From Paraburkholderia gardini (GTDB lineage Bacteria > Pseudomonadota > Gammaproteobacteria > Burkholderiales > Burkholderiaceae), in the NCBI RefSeq assembly GCF_907164575.1, contig NZ_CAJQYY010000001.1, positions 264,407 to 328,406 on the forward strand: DNA of 64,000 bases. Reading direction: 5' to 3'. This document shows, in pieces, positions 1 through 8,603 of the stretch. Position 1 is the first letter of the stretch. Every line of letters starts with the position of its first letter. A program made the position numbers and the translations under genes. The notes beneath the pieces were generated by a model, which was not told the origin of the DNA, made no database searches, and saw only the letters and a list, made by a program, of their open reading frames with translations.

Positions 1-1
1 C

Positions 2-295
2 GCGCGGCTCGACGGCGTGCGCGACAAGGCCGTGCGCATGCTCGAAAAGGCTGGCATGAAGATATTCTTCGCGCCTGGCGCGGGCATGTTCCTGTGGGCC
101 GACACGGGCGTCGACGCCGACGTGTTCGCCGCCGCCGGCCACGAGGAAGGCTTCCTGCTGACGCCCGGCAGCCTGTTCTCGCCGCACCAGTCGCCGGCCA
201 CATGGATGCGCTTTAACATCGCGAACTGTACCGATCCGGCGCTGTCGGTGTTTCTGTGCCGCTATCTGGACAGCGTCGCGCGTCGCGCCTCTTGA
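2..295 (+). CDS. PLP-dependent aminotransferase, C-terminal fragment (5' end outside window)
   Basis: The reading frame is open from base 2 to the TGA at 293-295 and enters from outside the window, so only about the last 97 residues are seen. Pieces such as 'GAGMFLWADTG', 'EGFLLTPGSLFSP' and 'WMRFNIANC' are typical of the small C-terminal domain of fold-type I aminotransferases, including the aminotransferase half of MocR/GntR-type regulators. The N-terminus is absent, so I cannot tell whether a GntR DNA-binding domain is present or what the substrate is. The last codons overlap the -35 element of the htpG heat-shock promoter. Confidence 0.75.
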   Translation, partial: ARLDGVRDKAVRMLEKAGMKIFFAPGAGMFLWADTGVDADVFAAAGHEEGFLLTPGSLFSPHQSPATWMRFNIANCTDPALSVFLCRYLDSVARRAS

Positions 296-318
296 AACGG
301 GCGCGGGCGACCCCATTT
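291..318 (+). promoter_or_regulatory. Sigma-32 (RpoH) heat-shock promoter of htpG
   Basis: CTTGAAA at 291-297, a 13-bp spacer, then CCCCATTT at 311-318. This matches the sigma-32 consensus (CTTGAAA, 11-16 bp, CCCCATNT) at essentially every position. It lies about 100 bp upstream of htpG, a classical RpoH target, and its -35 overlaps the stop codon of the preceding gene. Confidence 0.9.
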
Positions 319-417
319 ACGCCGGCAATTCGCGTTTGGCGCTGATGCACGCAAAGGTGCGGAAAACGCGAGATACGCCTGTTTTGAACCATCCAGCAAC
401 AGAGAGGACATCCGACC

Positions 418-2316
418 ATGGCACAAGAAACCATGAGCTTTCAGGCAGAAGTGAAACAGCTTCTGCATCTGATGATTCATTCGCTGTACAGCAACAAGGA
501 AATCTTTCTTCGCGAACTGATTTCGAACGCGTCGGATGCCGCCGACAAGCTGCGCTTTGAAGCCATCGAAAACAGCGTGCTGTACGAAAACGATCCGAAC
601 CTGCGCATCCGCATTGCGTACGACAAGACCGCGCGCACCATCAGTATCGACGACAACGGCATCGGCATGAGCCGCGACGAAGCCGTCGCGAACCTCGGCA
701 CGATCGCGCGTTCCGGCACGAAGGAATTCTTCGGCAGGCTCTCGGGCGACCAGCAGAAAGACGCGGCGCTGATCGGCCAGTTCGGCGTCGGTTTCTACTC
801 GGGCTTTATCGTCGCTGACCGCATCACGGTCGAAACGCGTCGCGCCGGTTTGCCGGCCAGCGAAGGCGTGCGCTGGGAAAGCGCGGGCGAGGGCGATTTT
901 TCGGTGGATTCGATCGAGCGCGCGGCACGCGGCACGACGATCACGCTGCATCTGCGCGCCGACGAAGACGAACTGCTGTCCACTTACAAGCTGAAGTCGA
1001 TCATCCAGAAGTATTCGGATCACGTCGCGCTGCCGATCCTGATGCAAAAGGAAGAGTGGGACGCTGAAAAGAGCGAGATGGTCACGAAGGACGAAGACGA
1101 GACCGTCAACCAGGCGAGTGCGCTGTGGACCCGTTCGAAGAGCGACATCACCGACGAGCAGTACACGCAGTTCTACCAGCATCTGTCGCACGACCATCAG
1201 GATCCGCTGACGTGGACGCACAACCGCGTCGAAGGCCGCAGCGAATACACGCAGCTGCTGTACGTGCCGGCGCACGCGCCGTTCGACATGTGGAACCGCG
1301 ATCATCGCGGCGGCCTGAAGCTGTACGTGAAGCGCGTCTTCATCATGGACGACGCCGAACAGCTGCTGCCGTCGTATCTGCGCTTCGTGAAGGGCGTGGT
1401 CGATTCGGCGGATCTGCCGCTGAACGTATCGCGCGAAATCCTGCAGGAAAGCCGCGATGTGAAGGCGATCCGCGAAGGCGTGACGAAGCGTTCGCTGTCG
1501 ATGCTCGAAGAGCTCGCGAACTCGGAAGACGCAGCAGTCAAGGCAAAGTACACGACGTTCTGGACGGAATTCGGCCAGGTGCTGAAGGAAGGCATCGGTG
1601 AGGACTTCGCGAACAAGGAACGCATCGCGAAGCTGATCCGCTTTGCGTCGACACAAACGGATTCGCCGGAGCAGACCGTTTCGCTCGCTGACTACGTTTC
1701 GCGCATGAAGCCCGAACAGTCGAAGATTTACTACGTCACCGCCGATACGTTCCAGGCCGCGACGCACAGCCCGCATCTCGAAGTGTTCCGCAAGAAGGGC
1801 GTCGAAGTGCTGCTGCTGACGGATCGCGTCGACGAATGGATGCTGTCGTTCCTGAACGAATTCGACGGCAAGCCGCTCGCCAGTGTCGCGCGTGGCGATC
1901 TCGATCTCGGCGCGCTGAACGACGAGGAAAAAGAGGCGCAGGAAAAGGTCGGTGAAGAACTGAAGCGGCTCGTCGAACGCATGAAGGAAGCGTTGAAGGA
2001 CAAGGCGAAGGACGTGCGTCTGACGTTCCGTCTGACCGACTCGCCGTCGTGCCTCGTGGCCGACGAAGGCGACATGAGCGGCTACCTGCAGCGCATGTTG
2101 AAGGCGGCAGGACAGCAGGCGCCGGCATCGCATCCGATCCTCGAAGTGAACCCGGAGCACGCGCTCGTGAAGAACCTGCACACCGACAGCGCGAACTTCG
2201 ACGACTGGTGCCATCTGCTGTTCGATCAGGCGCTGCTCGCGGAAGGCGGTGCGCTGGAAGATCCGGCGAGCTTCGTGAAGCGGACCAACGCGTTGCTGCT
2301 GGCTCGCAACGCGTGA
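418..2316 (+). CDS. htpG: Chaperone HtpG (bacterial Hsp90)
   Basis: Cytosolic ATP-dependent chaperone acting as a homodimer late in client folding and under heat stress. The 632 residues match the family's usual length. The N-terminal GHKL ATPase domain has ELISNASDA (33-41), DDNGIGM (78-84) and GQFGVGFYS (120-128), the nucleotide-binding N, G1 and G2 boxes. The middle domain follows, with the client/ATP-loop region around the '[15 protein letters not shown]' stretch, and then the C-terminal dimerisation domain. GAGAGGAC sits upstream of the ATG at 418. It is preceded by a sigma-32 promoter and followed by two terminator hairpins, so it is probably monocistronic and heat-induced. Confidence 0.98.
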   Translation: MAQETMSFQAEVKQLLHLMIHSLYSNKEIFLRELISNASDAADKLRFEAIENSVLYENDPNLRIRIAYDKTARTISIDDNGIGMSRDEAVANLGTIARSGTKEFFGRLSGDQQKDAALIGQFGVGFYSGFIVADRITVETRRAGLPASEGVRWESAGEGDFSVDSIERAARGTTITLHLRADEDELLSTYKLKSIIQKYSDHVALPILMQKEEWDAEKSEMVTKDEDETVNQASALWTRSKSDITDEQYTQFYQHLSHDHQDPLTWTHNRVEGRSEYTQLLYVPAHAPFDMWNRDHRGGLKLYVKRVFIMDDAEQLLPSYLRFVKGVVDSADLPLNVSREILQESRDVKAIREGVTKRSLSMLEELANSEDAAVKAKYTTFWTEFGQVLKEGIGEDFANKERIAKLIRFASTQTDSPEQTVSLADYVSRMKPEQSKIYYVTADTFQAATHSPHLEVFRKKGVEVLLLTDRVDEWMLSFLNEFDGKPLASVARGDLDLGALNDEEKEAQEKVGEELKRLVERMKEALKDKAKDVRLTFRLTDSPSCLVADEGDMSGYLQRMLKAAGQQAPASHPILEVNPEHALVKNLHTDSANFDDWCHLLFDQALLAEGGALEDPASFVKRTNALLLARNA

Positions 2317-2342
2317 AAACGGGGCTTCGTGCCCCGGTTTTC
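2317..2342 (+). terminator. Terminator 1 after htpG
   Basis: The GGGGC/GCCCC stem closes on a TTCGT loop, is flanked by AAAC on the left and GGTTTTC on the right, and begins directly at the htpG stop codon. The U-tract is short. Confidence 0.6.
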
Positions 2343-2365
2343 GTGTGATACGTCGCGATGGAAAA

Positions 2366-2396
2366 AACGCTGCCGTTTTCGGGCAGCGTTTTTTTT
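2366..2396 (+). terminator. Strong Rho-independent terminator after htpG
   Basis: A 9-bp perfect stem AACGCTGCC/GGCAGCGTT with a 7-nt loop is followed by a run of T. It has A residues on the 5' side, so it could also stop the convergent small gene at 2423-2671. Confidence 0.9.
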
Positions 2397-2422
2397 GACC
2401 TGCGTGGCGGCGCCCCGGCCGC

Positions 2423-2671
2423 CTAAACCAGCCGGCGAACCTGCGCGAGGACGGAGCCCGCCAGTTCCCTCGCGGCCTCACTCGCGTGTCTGTCGTCGAG
2501 CACGTGCGCCGCGAGCCGTCCCATCGCGACGCTCGACTGCTTCGTTGTGTGATGCTGCGCGAGCGCCGAACCAGCCAGTTCTTTCTCCTGATGCGACGCG
2601 CCGTGCGTTGCCAGCACGACAGCGGCAAGGTGGGCAATGCGGTCGGACGTATGTTTTGTGTTGATGGTCAA
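2423..2671 (-). CDS. Small hypothetical protein with internal duplication
   Basis: 82 residues, soluble, Ala- and His-rich, of unknown function. The chain is two copies of a unit of about 40 residues: the first runs 'AHLAAVVL...KELAGSALAQ', the second 'GRLAAHVL...RELAGSVLAQ'. The start is a TTG at 2671, chosen because AGGGAGAAGAG lies at normal distance upstream and no ATG is available. It is convergent with htpG and separated from it by the terminator. I recall similar short proteins in Burkholderiaceae but know of no assigned role. The internal repeat with conserved spacing argues that it is a real gene rather than a chance frame. Confidence 0.6.
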   Translation of the reverse strand: MTINTKHTSDRIAHLAAVVLATHGASHQEKELAGSALAQHHTTKQSSVAMGRLAAHVLDDRHASEAARELAGSVLAQVRRLV

Positions 2672-2920
2672 TCTCTTCTCCCTGTTGGCGGACCTGTTCC
2701 TGTTCGAATGACACGACCCGCAAAACGCGGGCCGCGAAAGCAGTATGGGTAACGATGCAGTCGTTGAGCACCGGCGCTTTCAGAATCGTTTGTGAGATGG
2801 CGTGAACGCGTGCCGTCGTAATCTGCCGTCTGTCCGCGCCGTCGGGCATCCGCGGGCAGATGCGGTCGGATTCGACCGTGTTCTGCGACACGTCAATCTG
2901 TTGCGCCGGGTAGTCTTCCC

Positions 2921-4744
2921 ATGTCACAGCCAGTGTTTGCGTCAGTTTCCGAATCTGTCTTCATCGTATGGTCGATCTTGCGGCAGCAGGGTCTCGACGC
3001 AGCGCTTCAATGCGCGTCCAGGCTTGCCGTCGATGGCGTGCCATCGATCGTTCACGCCGAACTGTGCGCAAGCGCCGGGGATTTCGGAAGCGCCTGGCAT
3101 CTCGCTGCGCTGACCGCGCCAGATGCGAATCAGGGTGCGCGTTTCGCGCGGCTCGCGCTCTTCGCCGACGCGCTCGGCGATACACGCGCGGCGACGCGTT
3201 ACAGCGAGCAGGCCGTCCTCACGCAGCCCGGCGAAGCGAGCATCGAATGGATCGTCTGGCTGAGCAATCGCTGCGCGGCCCATCCGGCTGCAGCGCACAT
3301 GCTGCGCGCGTATGGACACCGGTTTCCGGACGACGCCCGTGCTCCGTGGTGGCTCGCGCAGACACTGGCGGCAATCGCGGACCCGGCGTCTTCGGCGGAG
3401 CGCCATGCGGCGCTCGCGCGCGCCTGGTCGCTCGATCCGGCGATTCACCCGGACTTGCCATTGCAGTTCGCCATCGCCTGCCGCGAGATGCGTGCATGGG
3501 ACGTGATGGAGCGCGTGGCCCGTGAAGCGCTCGCGAAGCATCCCGCCGATGCCGAAATGGCCTGGCAGCTCAGTCACGCGCAATGGCAGCGCAACGACGC
3601 AGCCGCGGCCGAAGCCACCATGCGCGCCGTCGACCGCGCGGCGCCAGGGAATGCGAGCGTGGTTGCGGCCATTGGCCTGTATCTCGCGGAGCAGGCGCGT
3701 TACGACGATAGCGAAGCCGCGCTGCACGCGGCGCTTGCACTGGACCCGGGCGCGGTCATGCCGGCAGTCGATCTGGCTGAACTGGCGTTGCGACGTGGCG
3801 CGTGGCGCGACGCATGGCCGCGCTACGAAGCACGCCTCGCGCGCGGCGACCGCACGCCGGAGAACATCGTCAACGTAATGGCGCGACGCGGCCCGCGCTG
3901 GCACAACGAGCCGCTCGCGGGCAAGACGTTGCTCGTGTACAGCGAGCAGGGCAACGGCGACGATATCCAGATGGTGCGTTTGCTGCCCACGCTGGCGGCG
4001 CGTGTGCGGGACGAGGGCGGTCGCGTCACGCTGGCCTGCCGGCGTGCGCTCAAGCCGCTGTTCTCGCGCTATTACGCGGACTGCGTTTCGATCGAAGACG
4101 ATACGCCCGGCCGGTGTCACTTCACGTTGCCGATGATGAGCGTGCCGTTCGTGATCGGCCTTCAGCTGGAGCACGTTCATGGCGCGCCTTATCTGTGCGC
4201 GGATGCGCGGAAAGCCGAGGCGTGGCGTGAGCTTGTGAGTGTGAACGCTGGCGGTGCATCGGGGGCATTGCAGGTCGGTCTGGTGTGGCGCGGAAGTCCC
4301 TCGCATCGACGCGATGCGAAGCGTTCGATTCCACTCCCGGCGCTTGCCCCTTTGCTCGAATTGCCGGATGTCGTATTCCATCCTTTGACGCCAGGCAGCG
4401 GCGATGAACTGGCATCCGCGTTCAACGCCGCCTGCGCGGGTACGCGCACGCCGGATCTGAGCGCCCATTACGTCGAAGGTTTCGACGATCTGGCCGCTCA
4501 CGTTGCCGCGCTCGATGCGCTCGTCACCATCGATAGCGCGCCCTTGCATCTTGGCGGCGCGCTTGGGCGTCCGGTGCTGGCGATGCTCGATCACGTGTCG
4601 CACTGGTGCTGGGGCGTCGCGGAATCGCAGCCGTGGTACGACACCGTCGAGCTGTTCCGTCAGCCGCGGCCGGGCGACTGGTGGCCGGTTGTCGAACGCG
4701 TGATTGTGCGGTTGCGGCAGCTTGCGTTGGCGTCGACACGCTAG
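2921..4744 (+). CDS. TPR protein with C-terminal glycosyltransferase-like domain
   Basis: 607 residues. Roughly residues 50-330 are helical tetratricopeptide-type repeats (for example '[20 protein letters not shown]'). From about residue 336, '[16 protein letters not shown]' matches the Gly-rich donor-side loop of GT9/GT41-like transferases. The C-terminus has the usual '[16 protein letters not shown]' and 'WCWGV....[11 protein letters not shown]' signatures of TPR-linked glycosyltransferase domains. It probably transfers a sugar to a protein or surface glycan; donor and acceptor cannot be told. There is no signal peptide, so it is cytosolic. The start ATG at 2921 has a weak ribosome site. 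It lies alone between the small gene and ubiC. Confidence 0.7.
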   Translation: MSQPVFASVSESVFIVWSILRQQGLDAALQCASRLAVDGVPSIVHAELCASAGDFGSAWHLAALTAPDANQGARFARLALFADALGDTRAATRYSEQAVLTQPGEASIEWIVWLSNRCAAHPAAAHMLRAYGHRFPDDARAPWWLAQTLAAIADPASSAERHAALARAWSLDPAIHPDLPLQFAIACREMRAWDVMERVAREALAKHPADAEMAWQLSHAQWQRNDAAAAEATMRAVDRAAPGNASVVAAIGLYLAEQARYDDSEAALHAALALDPGAVMPAVDLAELALRRGAWRDAWPRYEARLARGDRTPENIVNVMARRGPRWHNEPLAGKTLLVYSEQGNGDDIQMVRLLPTLAARVRDEGGRVTLACRRALKPLFSRYYADCVSIEDDTPGRCHFTLPMMSVPFVIGLQLEHVHGAPYLCADARKAEAWRELVSVNAGGASGALQVGLVWRGSPSHRRDAKRSIPLPALAPLLELPDVVFHPLTPGSGDELASAFNAACAGTRTPDLSAHYVEGFDDLAAHVAALDALVTIDSAPLHLGGALGRPVLAMLDHVSHWCWGVAESQPWYDTVELFRQPRPGDWWPVVERVIVRLRQLALASTR

Positions 4745-4794
4745 CGCACGCGCAAACGTCGCCGCGCGGAACGCAAACCGGAGCGCATCTTATA

Positions 4795-5511
4795 ATGCGG
4801 CGCATGTCTATCCGTTTCGATGCCGCCAACGCGCACTGGCGCGCGGCGCCCATGCCCGGTTTCTCGTCAGACCAGAAAGACTGGCTCACCCGCGGCGGTT
4901 CATTGACCGCCCATCTCGCGACGCTTGGCGCGGTCATCGTCCGCGTGACGCGTGAAGCGGTCGCGCGCGCGTGGGACGATGAATACGCCGCGTTGTCCAT
5001 CACGTCGCGTGCGCCGGTCTGGGTGCGTGAAGTGGTGCTGTCCGTCGATGGCACGCCGTTCGTCGCCGCGCACAGCGTCGCGCCGCTCGCCGCGAGCGTC
5101 GGCGCGTGGCAATCGATGCGGTGTCTGCGCAACCGGCCGCTTGCCGAACTGCTGTACAGCGATAGCAGCGTCGCGCGATCCGCGCTGGTGAGTCGTCGGC
5201 TCAACGCGCGACATCCGCTGTACCGGCTCGCTTCGCGCGAGATCGACACTGCCGCGCCGCACGCGCTTGTCGCGCGGCGCTCGGTATTCGAGCGACACGG
5301 CGCACCGCTGATGGTCACCGAATGCATGCTGCCCGCGCTATGGGCGTATCTTGCCTCGCGCGCGCGAACGCAGGCGCGGCCACACGATGCGCGCGAACCC
5401 GGCTACGACGCGCCGGCGCGTGCGTATCCGCGTGAACATGGACGTCCGCTCGATCACACGACATCGCGCACGCATTCCGCGCCGCGCACGCCACGTGAAG
5501 GAAGTTGCTGA
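4795..5511 (+). CDS. ubiC: Chorismate--pyruvate lyase (ubiquinone biosynthesis)
   Basis: Converts chorismate to 4-hydroxybenzoate and pyruvate, the first committed step of ubiquinone synthesis, in the cytosol. About 238 residues. Family signatures are '[11 protein letters not shown]', a central '[13 protein letters not shown]' and '[23 protein letters not shown]'. The last 50 residues are an Arg/His/Ala-rich tail beyond the conserved fold. ATG 4795 or ATG 4804 could be the start; no Shine-Dalgarno sequence is obvious, and a TATAAT at 4791-4796 overlaps the first ATG. The TGA shares a base with the ATG of the next gene, so the two are translationally coupled. Confidence 0.92.
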   Translation: MRRMSIRFDAANAHWRAAPMPGFSSDQKDWLTRGGSLTAHLATLGAVIVRVTREAVARAWDDEYAALSITSRAPVWVREVVLSVDGTPFVAAHSVAPLAASVGAWQSMRCLRNRPLAELLYSDSSVARSALVSRRLNARHPLYRLASREIDTAAPHALVARRSVFERHGAPLMVTECMLPALWAYLASRARTQARPHDAREPGYDAPARAYPREHGRPLDHTTSRTHSAPRTPREGSC

Positions 5512-5987
5512 TGCTGCGCGGCTTTGCCCCTGTGGTCGCGGCGGATACGCACACGCTGGTGCTCGGCAGTTTCCCGGGCGAAGCGTCGCTTGTGGCGACA
5601 CAGTACTACGCACATCCGCGTAACCAGTTCTGGCGGCTTCTGGGTTCCGTGACCGGTGAGGCTTCGCTTCACGAATTGCCTTATGACGCGCGGCTCAAAC
5701 GCGTGCTTGCGCATGGCATCGGCATCTGGGACGTGCTGGATGCGTGTCATCGTGAGGGAAGTCTGGATTCAGCGATTCGCAACGCGCAGCCAAATGACTT
5801 TGCGTCGCTGCGAGAGCACGCGCCACGCCTTCGCAAGGTTTGCTTTAACGGCAAGGCGGCCGGACGGTTTGCCGATGTGATCGGCGCGGCGGGCTATGAA
5901 ACGCTTGTGCTGCCTTCATCGAGTCCGGCGAACGCGATGCTCTCGTTCGAGCAGAAGCTGCTGCTTTGGCGAAAGATTGTCTCCTGA
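5511..5987 (+). CDS. DNA-deoxyinosine (hypoxanthine) glycosylase, UDG superfamily
   Basis: 158 residues. The N-terminal 'VLGSFPGEASL' and 'YYAHPRNQFW' motifs and the C-terminal 'LPSSSPANA' motif are characteristic of the hypoxanthine-DNA glycosylase (family 6) branch of the uracil-DNA-glycosylase superfamily. These remove deaminated purines or mismatched uracil/thymine, leaving an abasic site. The start at ATG 5511 overlaps the ubiC stop (TGATG), indicating coupled expression. A diverged, frameshifted copy of the last ~35 codons occurs at about 39367-39466, directly in front of a spermidine-synthase-like gene. This intact gene therefore sits at the left edge of the 33-kb accessory stretch. 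Confidence 0.85.
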   Translation: MLRGFAPVVAADTHTLVLGSFPGEASLVATQYYAHPRNQFWRLLGSVTGEASLHELPYDARLKRVLAHGIGIWDVLDACHREGSLDSAIRNAQPNDFASLREHAPRLRKVCFNGKAAGRFADVIGAAGYETLVLPSSSPANAMLSFEQKLLLWRKIVS

Positions 5988-6736
5988 CGTCTCGTTTTTC
6001 GAGGCTGGACTTGCTGAATGTATTGAGCGTGAAGGGCGCTTTGCGAGCCCGTTACCGTCATTCGAGTCACCGCGAGAGCAACGGCCGTTTTCAACGTGGA
6101 GCCGACGGGTCGAACGACCGTGTAAAAGCCTGGGCGAACGTCCGTAGATGGCCTGCCCGACGGCGACCGGCGCAACTCGCCCCCTGAGCCGCCATTCAAG
6201 TCTCTCGACAACGGACGGTCGCGAACCGCGATCGTCCATGAGCAGGAGAGCGGGCGGCAATCCCAATCCCACCTTCGGGATCCAGCGGTTCCGACAACAT
6301 GTCAATCGGCTATTGCGTGCCTAAGAAGGTGAGCGATTGCGCGAGTGTGGAAGCGAGGCCGGTCATGAGGGCGCATCGAGCTGCCGTGGCAGAACCATGG
6401 TCCTCTCAGTTGACAATAATAGGGAAATAGGCGAGCGGCAACAGGCAGAAATCAACCTACACCCCAAGGGCAAGGACGTTTCCATCGGGTCCTGTCCCGT
6501 CTTCGCAAACAGTGTCAGTGCCCTCCACTGGTTGAACGAGTAGTTGAGCGCCGGGTCGGTTGTGGAAGGTGACGCAAGTCCGCGGCCCGCCGCAGCTTGG
6601 CACGCGACGACCGGATTTACGGATCGCGATGGCAGTCTCGCGCCGGTTACACGGTATCGGCCCTTTCATACTGGGGTGCGCCGCGCCCGAAAGCGGACGC
6701 TGACTGTTTTATCAACCGACCTCAAGGAGCCGTTCG
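5988..6736. other. Gene-poor region at left edge of the accessory stretch
   Basis: About 750 bp without a convincing gene. Short frames exist on both strands, but none has a recognisable family or a good ribosome site. It contains one clear hairpin at 6213-6237. Two short stretches, near 6070-6110 ('CGGCCGTTTTCAACG...') and 6690-6715 ('CCCGAAAGCGGACGCT'), resemble each other loosely in inverted sense, suggesting debris of a dispersed repeat. Confidence 0.4.
6213..6237. repeat. Intergenic hairpin
   Basis: GGACGGTCGCG and CGCGATCGTCC form an 11-bp stem with one G-T type mismatch and a 3-nt loop. There is no T-tract, so terminator function is unproven. Confidence 0.4.
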
Positions 6737-6973
6737 ATGGACATTACTCTCGTACCCGGCAATTCTCTCATTACGCCAACGCCGGAGGATGGTCGGCACC
6801 TGGCAATTAAAATGGCGCGCCTGGTAATCAAGGCGACGCAACCCGACGACAATACTCGAGCTAGGTTGCGCGAGGTCTATGCGAACGATGCTTCGGATCT
6901 GATTCAGGTTGGCCACGTCGTTGCGCTCGAGTTCGCCACCATTGCTGCCGCGAACAACTATTGGCGGGGCTAA
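6737..6973 (+). CDS. Small hypothetical protein
   Basis: 78 residues, cytosolic, no recognised domain. It begins 'MDITLVPGNSLITPTPED' and has a predicted helical centre ('HLAIKMARLVIKA') and a C-terminal 'HVVALEFATIAAANNYW'. The start is supported by AAGGAG located 7-8 bp upstream of ATG 6737, a better ribosome site than most of its neighbours have. It is followed after 125 bp by an AraC-family regulator on the same strand. Function unknown. Confidence 0.5.
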   Translation: MDITLVPGNSLITPTPEDGRHLAIKMARLVIKATQPDDNTRARLREVYANDASDLIQVGHVVALEFATIAAANNYWRG

Positions 6974-7098
6974 TCGCACACGCCGCAAACTCGCCGTACG
7001 ATCCGTTGCCAGCGAGGTCCGCGGGACGGGCTCCGATGGGTCGCTGCTGATGCCGAGGGGTGCTATTCTGTGCGGGCGTTCATTGTGACGGAATCAAA

Positions 7099-8082
7099 AT
7101 GAGTGACAGCCCGCTGCCCACTATTCGGACTTGGTCGACAAGCACCGTTCCCCCGGCGCAACGCGTTGCTTATTTCGAAGCTGCGTGTGCGACTGCGATC
7201 ATTCCGTTTAGCTTTTCAGGCCCTCACACGGCGAGTTTTTGCGCGTCGATCGAGGCGGTGGAACTGGGACCCCTCTCCCTGATGCGGCACAGCGGCAGCG
7301 CACATATGGTTCGAAGCGGTAAGCTGGAAATCCAGCGTCAGATTGACCACAACTTCAACGTGCTGGCGAGTCGCCGAGGATCGTGGCGACTCAGACACCG
7401 GGATGAAAATCTGTTCGCCCCGAACATCGCTGCGTTCACCGACTCACAACTGGATTTAATGGTCGAGACACTGGAAGACTACGATTTTGTCAATCTCCAA
7501 CTTCCCGTCGGCTGGGTGCGTCAGTGGTTGCCGGAGCCGCAGGTTGTGCTGGGACGCCGCATCACCCCGCACACCCCGTGGGGCCGGGCGCTGACAAACT
7601 TCATGACGGCCCTGACACCTGAAAGCATGATCCGTCCACCGCTTCCGCAACAACTCATCGCGGATCATCTGGGCGCCCTGCTCGCATTGGCCGCGAATGA
7701 GATTGCCAACGGCGGCCACTCCCCGGCGCGAGCTGACAAGTCTTTGGCCGATCGCATCGAAGAGTGTATTCGCCAACGCTGCGGAGAGCTCACGCTGACA
7801 GCCAGTGAAGTGGCACGCGCGCTAGACATCTCGCCACGAACGCTGCATCGCCATCTGGCCTCCCGCAATAAGGCCTTCGGTATTGTTCTCTTATCCGCGC
7901 GCGTCGCCGTGGCGGCCAGGATGCTCGAATCGCGACTCTTCTCGCGCCTGACTACAGCTCAGATCGGTCAACGCGCCGGATTTGCAGACCCTTCACACTT
8001 TGCACGCACGTTTCGCCGGGCAGTAGGTGTATCGCCGCTCAAATTCCGGCATGGCGAAACTGAGCCGAAATCCCACGAATGA
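7099..8082 (+). CDS. AraC-family transcriptional regulator
   Basis: 327 residues. The N-terminal ~200 residues resemble the AraC-binding-2 sensor domain found in activators of aromatic or hydrocarbon catabolism ('LRHRDENLFAPNIAAFTDS'). The C-terminus carries the two-helix-turn-helix AraC module: 'LTASEVARALDISPRTLHRHLA' for the first helix pair and 'TTAQIGQRAGFADPSHFARTFRRAVGVSP' for the second, ending with the family signature. ATG 7099 was chosen over an upstream in-frame GTG because the conserved chain starts near 'MSDSPLPTIRTW'. No obviously co-regulated enzyme lies next to it; the next gene is a phosphoesterase 520 bp downstream. Confidence 0.88.
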   Translation: MSDSPLPTIRTWSTSTVPPAQRVAYFEAACATAIIPFSFSGPHTASFCASIEAVELGPLSLMRHSGSAHMVRSGKLEIQRQIDHNFNVLASRRGSWRLRHRDENLFAPNIAAFTDSQLDLMVETLEDYDFVNLQLPVGWVRQWLPEPQVVLGRRITPHTPWGRALTNFMTALTPESMIRPPLPQQLIADHLGALLALAANEIANGGHSPARADKSLADRIEECIRQRCGELTLTASEVARALDISPRTLHRHLASRNKAFGIVLLSARVAVAARMLESRLFSRLTTAQIGQRAGFADPSHFARTFRRAVGVSPLKFRHGETEPKSHE

Positions 8083-8603
8083 TGGTCATGATTGCTGTAG
8101 CCGACCGACGGTCGCATCTGATTTTGCATCAATGATGAGCGGCAAAATGACCTCGTCTATGTAAGCACAAGCGCATGGCAGGCTACTTCCCGGTGTTGAC
8201 GGATCCGAACAGTCATTGCCCCAAGCTTGCTGCTGGGAAACCTCGAAGGCCGGTCGGCTCACCGATGATCTCATGAGCGGTATGGCCGTTGTTGAGATGC
8301 AAGAGTCATTCGAGCGTCGCCTAGCCTGCACGAGCGAACGTCACATGCTGGCCGAACCCGACCCGACATCGTACCGATGGAATACTGCTCGCCATAACTC
8401 CACGCCTTGCGCGTTTTAGTGTTCCTTTCGATGCGCGGATGTCCTGTCATCGATCTGTCATTCAAATGCCTCGCCTGCACGCTACGATCTGAAGCCGCAC
8501 GCGGAGCGGACCGCCGCGGCTTCGGGCGATCCATCCGCGCATGCCGCCGGTCACCCGAGCCCGGCCCGCGCCTCTACCCCGATCACGACAAAAAGGAAGC
8601 GGC
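8083..8603. other. Intergenic region without recognisable gene
   Basis: About 520 bp separating the AraC gene from the exported phosphoesterase. No gene with a family resemblance or ribosome site is visible on either strand. It presumably holds the promoter of the phosphoesterase gene, but no clear -35/-10 pair was found. Confidence 0.4.

Noticed and set aside
262..2637. A 791-codon open frame antisense to htpG
   Set aside because: It is the complement of a highly conserved, strongly supported gene; its Arg/Val/His-rich composition is that of a high-GC shadow frame, and no domain or ribosome site is seen.
2942..4603. Long minus-strand frame opposite the TPR/glycosyltransferase gene
   Set aside because: No recognisable domain and arginine-rich throughout, as expected for antisense of a GC-rich gene.
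5916..6543. Several short frames in the gene-poor left edge as possible genes or transposase debris
   Set aside because: None shows a family signature, a ribosome site or terminal inverted repeats; kept only as an unannotated region.
8086..8331. Short minus-strand frame with 'CAYIDEVILPLI', loosely like the end of acyl-CoA carboxylase beta subunits
   Set aside because: Only about ten residues fit, with no ribosome site and no other part of such a gene nearby; likely chance.
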